Shown in pieces: positions 4,713-5,964 of a stretch of DNA of 5,964 bases. Below the pieces are notes generated by a model that saw only the letters and a program-made list of their open reading frames with translations, was not told the origin of the DNA and made no database searches. The translations under genes and the position numbers were made by a program. The stretch is from Nitrospirae bacterium RIFCSPLOW2_12_42_9 (GTDB lineage Bacteria; Nitrospirota; 9FT-COMBO-42-15; HDB-SIOI813), in the NCBI GenBank assembly GCA_001805205.1, contig MHER01000078.1, positions 1-5,964 of the forward strand, in the 5' to 3' direction. Numbering within the stretch: the stretch's first letter is position 1; each line of letters starts with the position of its first letter.

Positions 4713-5964
4713 TTGACCAGGATTGCCTTTTCCACCTTAGGGTGTAAGGTAAACCAGTACGATACTGCGGTAATACACTCTTCTGTGGCTGATAACGGAA
4801 ATTATACCATAGTCCCTTTTGACAATGAGGCGGATATATATGTAATCAATACATGTACTGTTACCGGCAAGGGAGATAGTGAATCAAGGAGGCTTATAAG
4901 AAAGGCTCAGAGACAGAATAAAAAGGCAAAGATAATTGTAACAGGGTGTTATGCCCAGATAAATCCAAAAGGTGTCGCAGGGATTTCAGGGGTATCAATG
5001 GTATTGGGTAATGAGGAAAAACTGGAATTTAAGAATTATTTAAGTTCCCTCAATGAGAATCCTGATGATCATAGAATATTTGTTGGAGATATTTTTAGCA
5101 GGGACAAAGCCGCTATTAAACATTATAATCTAAGCCGGTTTCCCTCGAGGACACGGGCATTCTTAAGGGTGCAGGATGGTTGTGACAGCAGGTGTTCATA
5201 TTGTATAGTCCCATTAGCAAGGGGTAATAGCAGGAGCCTTGCTCCATCTGATATCATAAAACAGGTTAATGAGTTGTCGCAAAAAGGATATAAGGAGGTT
5301 GTTTTATGCGGTGTCCACCTCGGCGGATATGGAAGGGATCTCTCAAACAAACTCTGTTTATCATCACTGGTTGAGAGGATATTGACCGGGACAGATATTC
5401 AGAGGTTCAGGCTTTCCTCGATAGAACCACGGGAGATAACTGATGAGCTTATAGACCTTGTGGCATCAGATAAACGGATCTGCAGACACTTCCATATACC
5501 ACTTCAAAGTGGAGATGATTTTATTTTAAGGCGGATGAACAGAAACTATACAGCCGGATATTTTGAGGATCTGGTATTAAAGGTTAAGGAAAAGATGGGA
5601 GATGCAGGGATAGGTTGTGATGTAATGGTTGGATATCCCGGAGAAGATGAAGACCACTTTAAAAATACGTGCAGGTTTATCGAGGGACTCCCTTTAACAT
5701 ATCTTCATGTCTTTTCATATTCTCCGAGGCCTGGTACAGCAGCATATCATATTAAAGAAACTGTAAAGGGGGATGTTAAGCGGAAAAGGAGCGATATCCT
5801 GAGGATGCTTGGGGAAAAGAAACATATGGAGTTCATAAACAGATATATGGGTGAATCAGTTCATATCCTGATTGAAGAAGAGATGGATGAGACAACAGGT
5901 CTGCTTAAAGGCTATACAGGGAACTATCTGAAGGTGTTGATCTCCCCTTACCCGGGGTTCACAA
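4713..5964 (+). CDS. mtaB: tRNA (N6-threonylcarbamoyladenosine(37)-C2)-methylthiotransferase MtaB, 3' end beyond window
   Basis: MtaB (YqeV type) is a radical-SAM enzyme converting t6A37 to ms2t6A in tRNAs reading ANN codons. The frame stays open to the window edge: 417 codons are visible, and a few tens are probably missing given the usual ~430-450 residues. Counting from TTG 4713, the auxiliary-cluster cysteines are C11 (STLGCKVNQYDT), C48 (VINTCTVTGKGD) and C79 (VTGCYAQ). The radical-SAM cysteines are C157, C161 and C164 (GCDSRCSYCIVPLARG). Later motifs are HFHIPLQSGDD, RMNRNYT and FSYSPRPGTAAY. The TRAM-like end begins near 380. STLGCKVNQYDT and the cysteine at 11 favour MtaB over MiaB or RimO. 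The TTG is preceded by a good ribosome-binding site; ATG 4692, overlapping the VanZ stop as ATGA, would add seven residues and is the alternative. It lies in the same operon as vanZ-like and probably miaB. Confidence 0.93.
   Translation, partial: MTRIAFSTLGCKVNQYDTAVIHSSVADNGNYTIVPFDNEADIYVINTCTVTGKGDSESRRLIRKAQRQNKKAKIIVTGCYAQINPKGVAGISGVSMVLGNEEKLEFKNYLSSLNENPDDHRIFVGDIFSRDKAAIKHYNLSRFPSRTRAFLRVQDGCDSRCSYCIVPLARGNSRSLAPSDIIKQVNELSQKGYKEVVLCGVHLGGYGRDLSNKLCLSSLVERILTGTDIQRFRLSSIEPREITDELIDLVASDKRICRHFHIPLQSGDDFILRRMNRNYTAGYFEDLVLKVKEKMGDAGIGCDVMVGYPGEDEDHFKNTCRFIEGLPLTYLHVFSYSPRPGTAAYHIKETVKGDVKRKRSDILRMLGEKKHMEFINRYMGESVHILIEEEMDETTGLLKGYTGNYLKVLISPYPGFT

Noticed and set aside
3677..5350. 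Minus-strand open frames inside miaB, vanZ-like and mtaB
   Set aside because: All are reverse-strand shadows of clear conserved genes, with low-complexity translations and no independent signals.

Overview
The window looks like ordinary chromosome from a free-living Gram-negative-type bacterium of moderate GC. Hand counts of individual 60-base lines give roughly 40-55% GC, except for one AT-rich gene. The C/G-run repeat between miaB and the VanZ gene resembles short repeats I associate with uncultured Nitrospirota and deltaproteobacteria-like genomes. That placement is an impression only; no marker in the window fixes the phylum.

Layout, left to right. (1) 3-227, plus strand: the C-terminal end of a formylglycine-generating-enzyme (FGE/sulfatase-modifying-factor) fold protein that lacks the catalytic cysteines. 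(2) 273-1535, minus strand: a complete AAA_14/DUF4143 ATPase, clearly AT-richer than its neighbours and probably acquired. (3) 1604-2503, minus strand: a complete XerD tyrosine recombinase with every catalytic residue. (4) 2504-2828: a divergent intergenic region holding the xerD promoter, a 141-bp palindromic element with perfect 25-bp terminal inverted repeats, and a weak miaB promoter. (5) 2829-4226, plus strand: miaB. (6) 4167-4277: a compact inverted-repeat element that supplies the last ~20 codons of miaB and almost all of the miaB-vanZ spacer. (7) 4300-4695, plus strand: a small VanZ-like membrane protein. (8) 4713-5964, plus strand: mtaB, running off the right edge.

The right half is a co-directional set, miaB - vanZ-like - mtaB. 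MiaB and MtaB are the two bacterial radical-SAM methylthiotransferases for tRNA position A37: MiaB works on i6A-tRNAs and MtaB on t6A-tRNAs. Their pairing makes this a small tRNA-A37 modification locus. XerD, divergent from it, is the chromosome-dimer-resolution recombinase and needs an XerC partner encoded elsewhere.

I see no RNA genes, CRISPR array, complete insertion sequence or phage module, and no convincing new multigene system. The parts worth a second look are the two repeat elements, one of which has become coding sequence, and the near-leaderless promoters of the two minus-strand genes.
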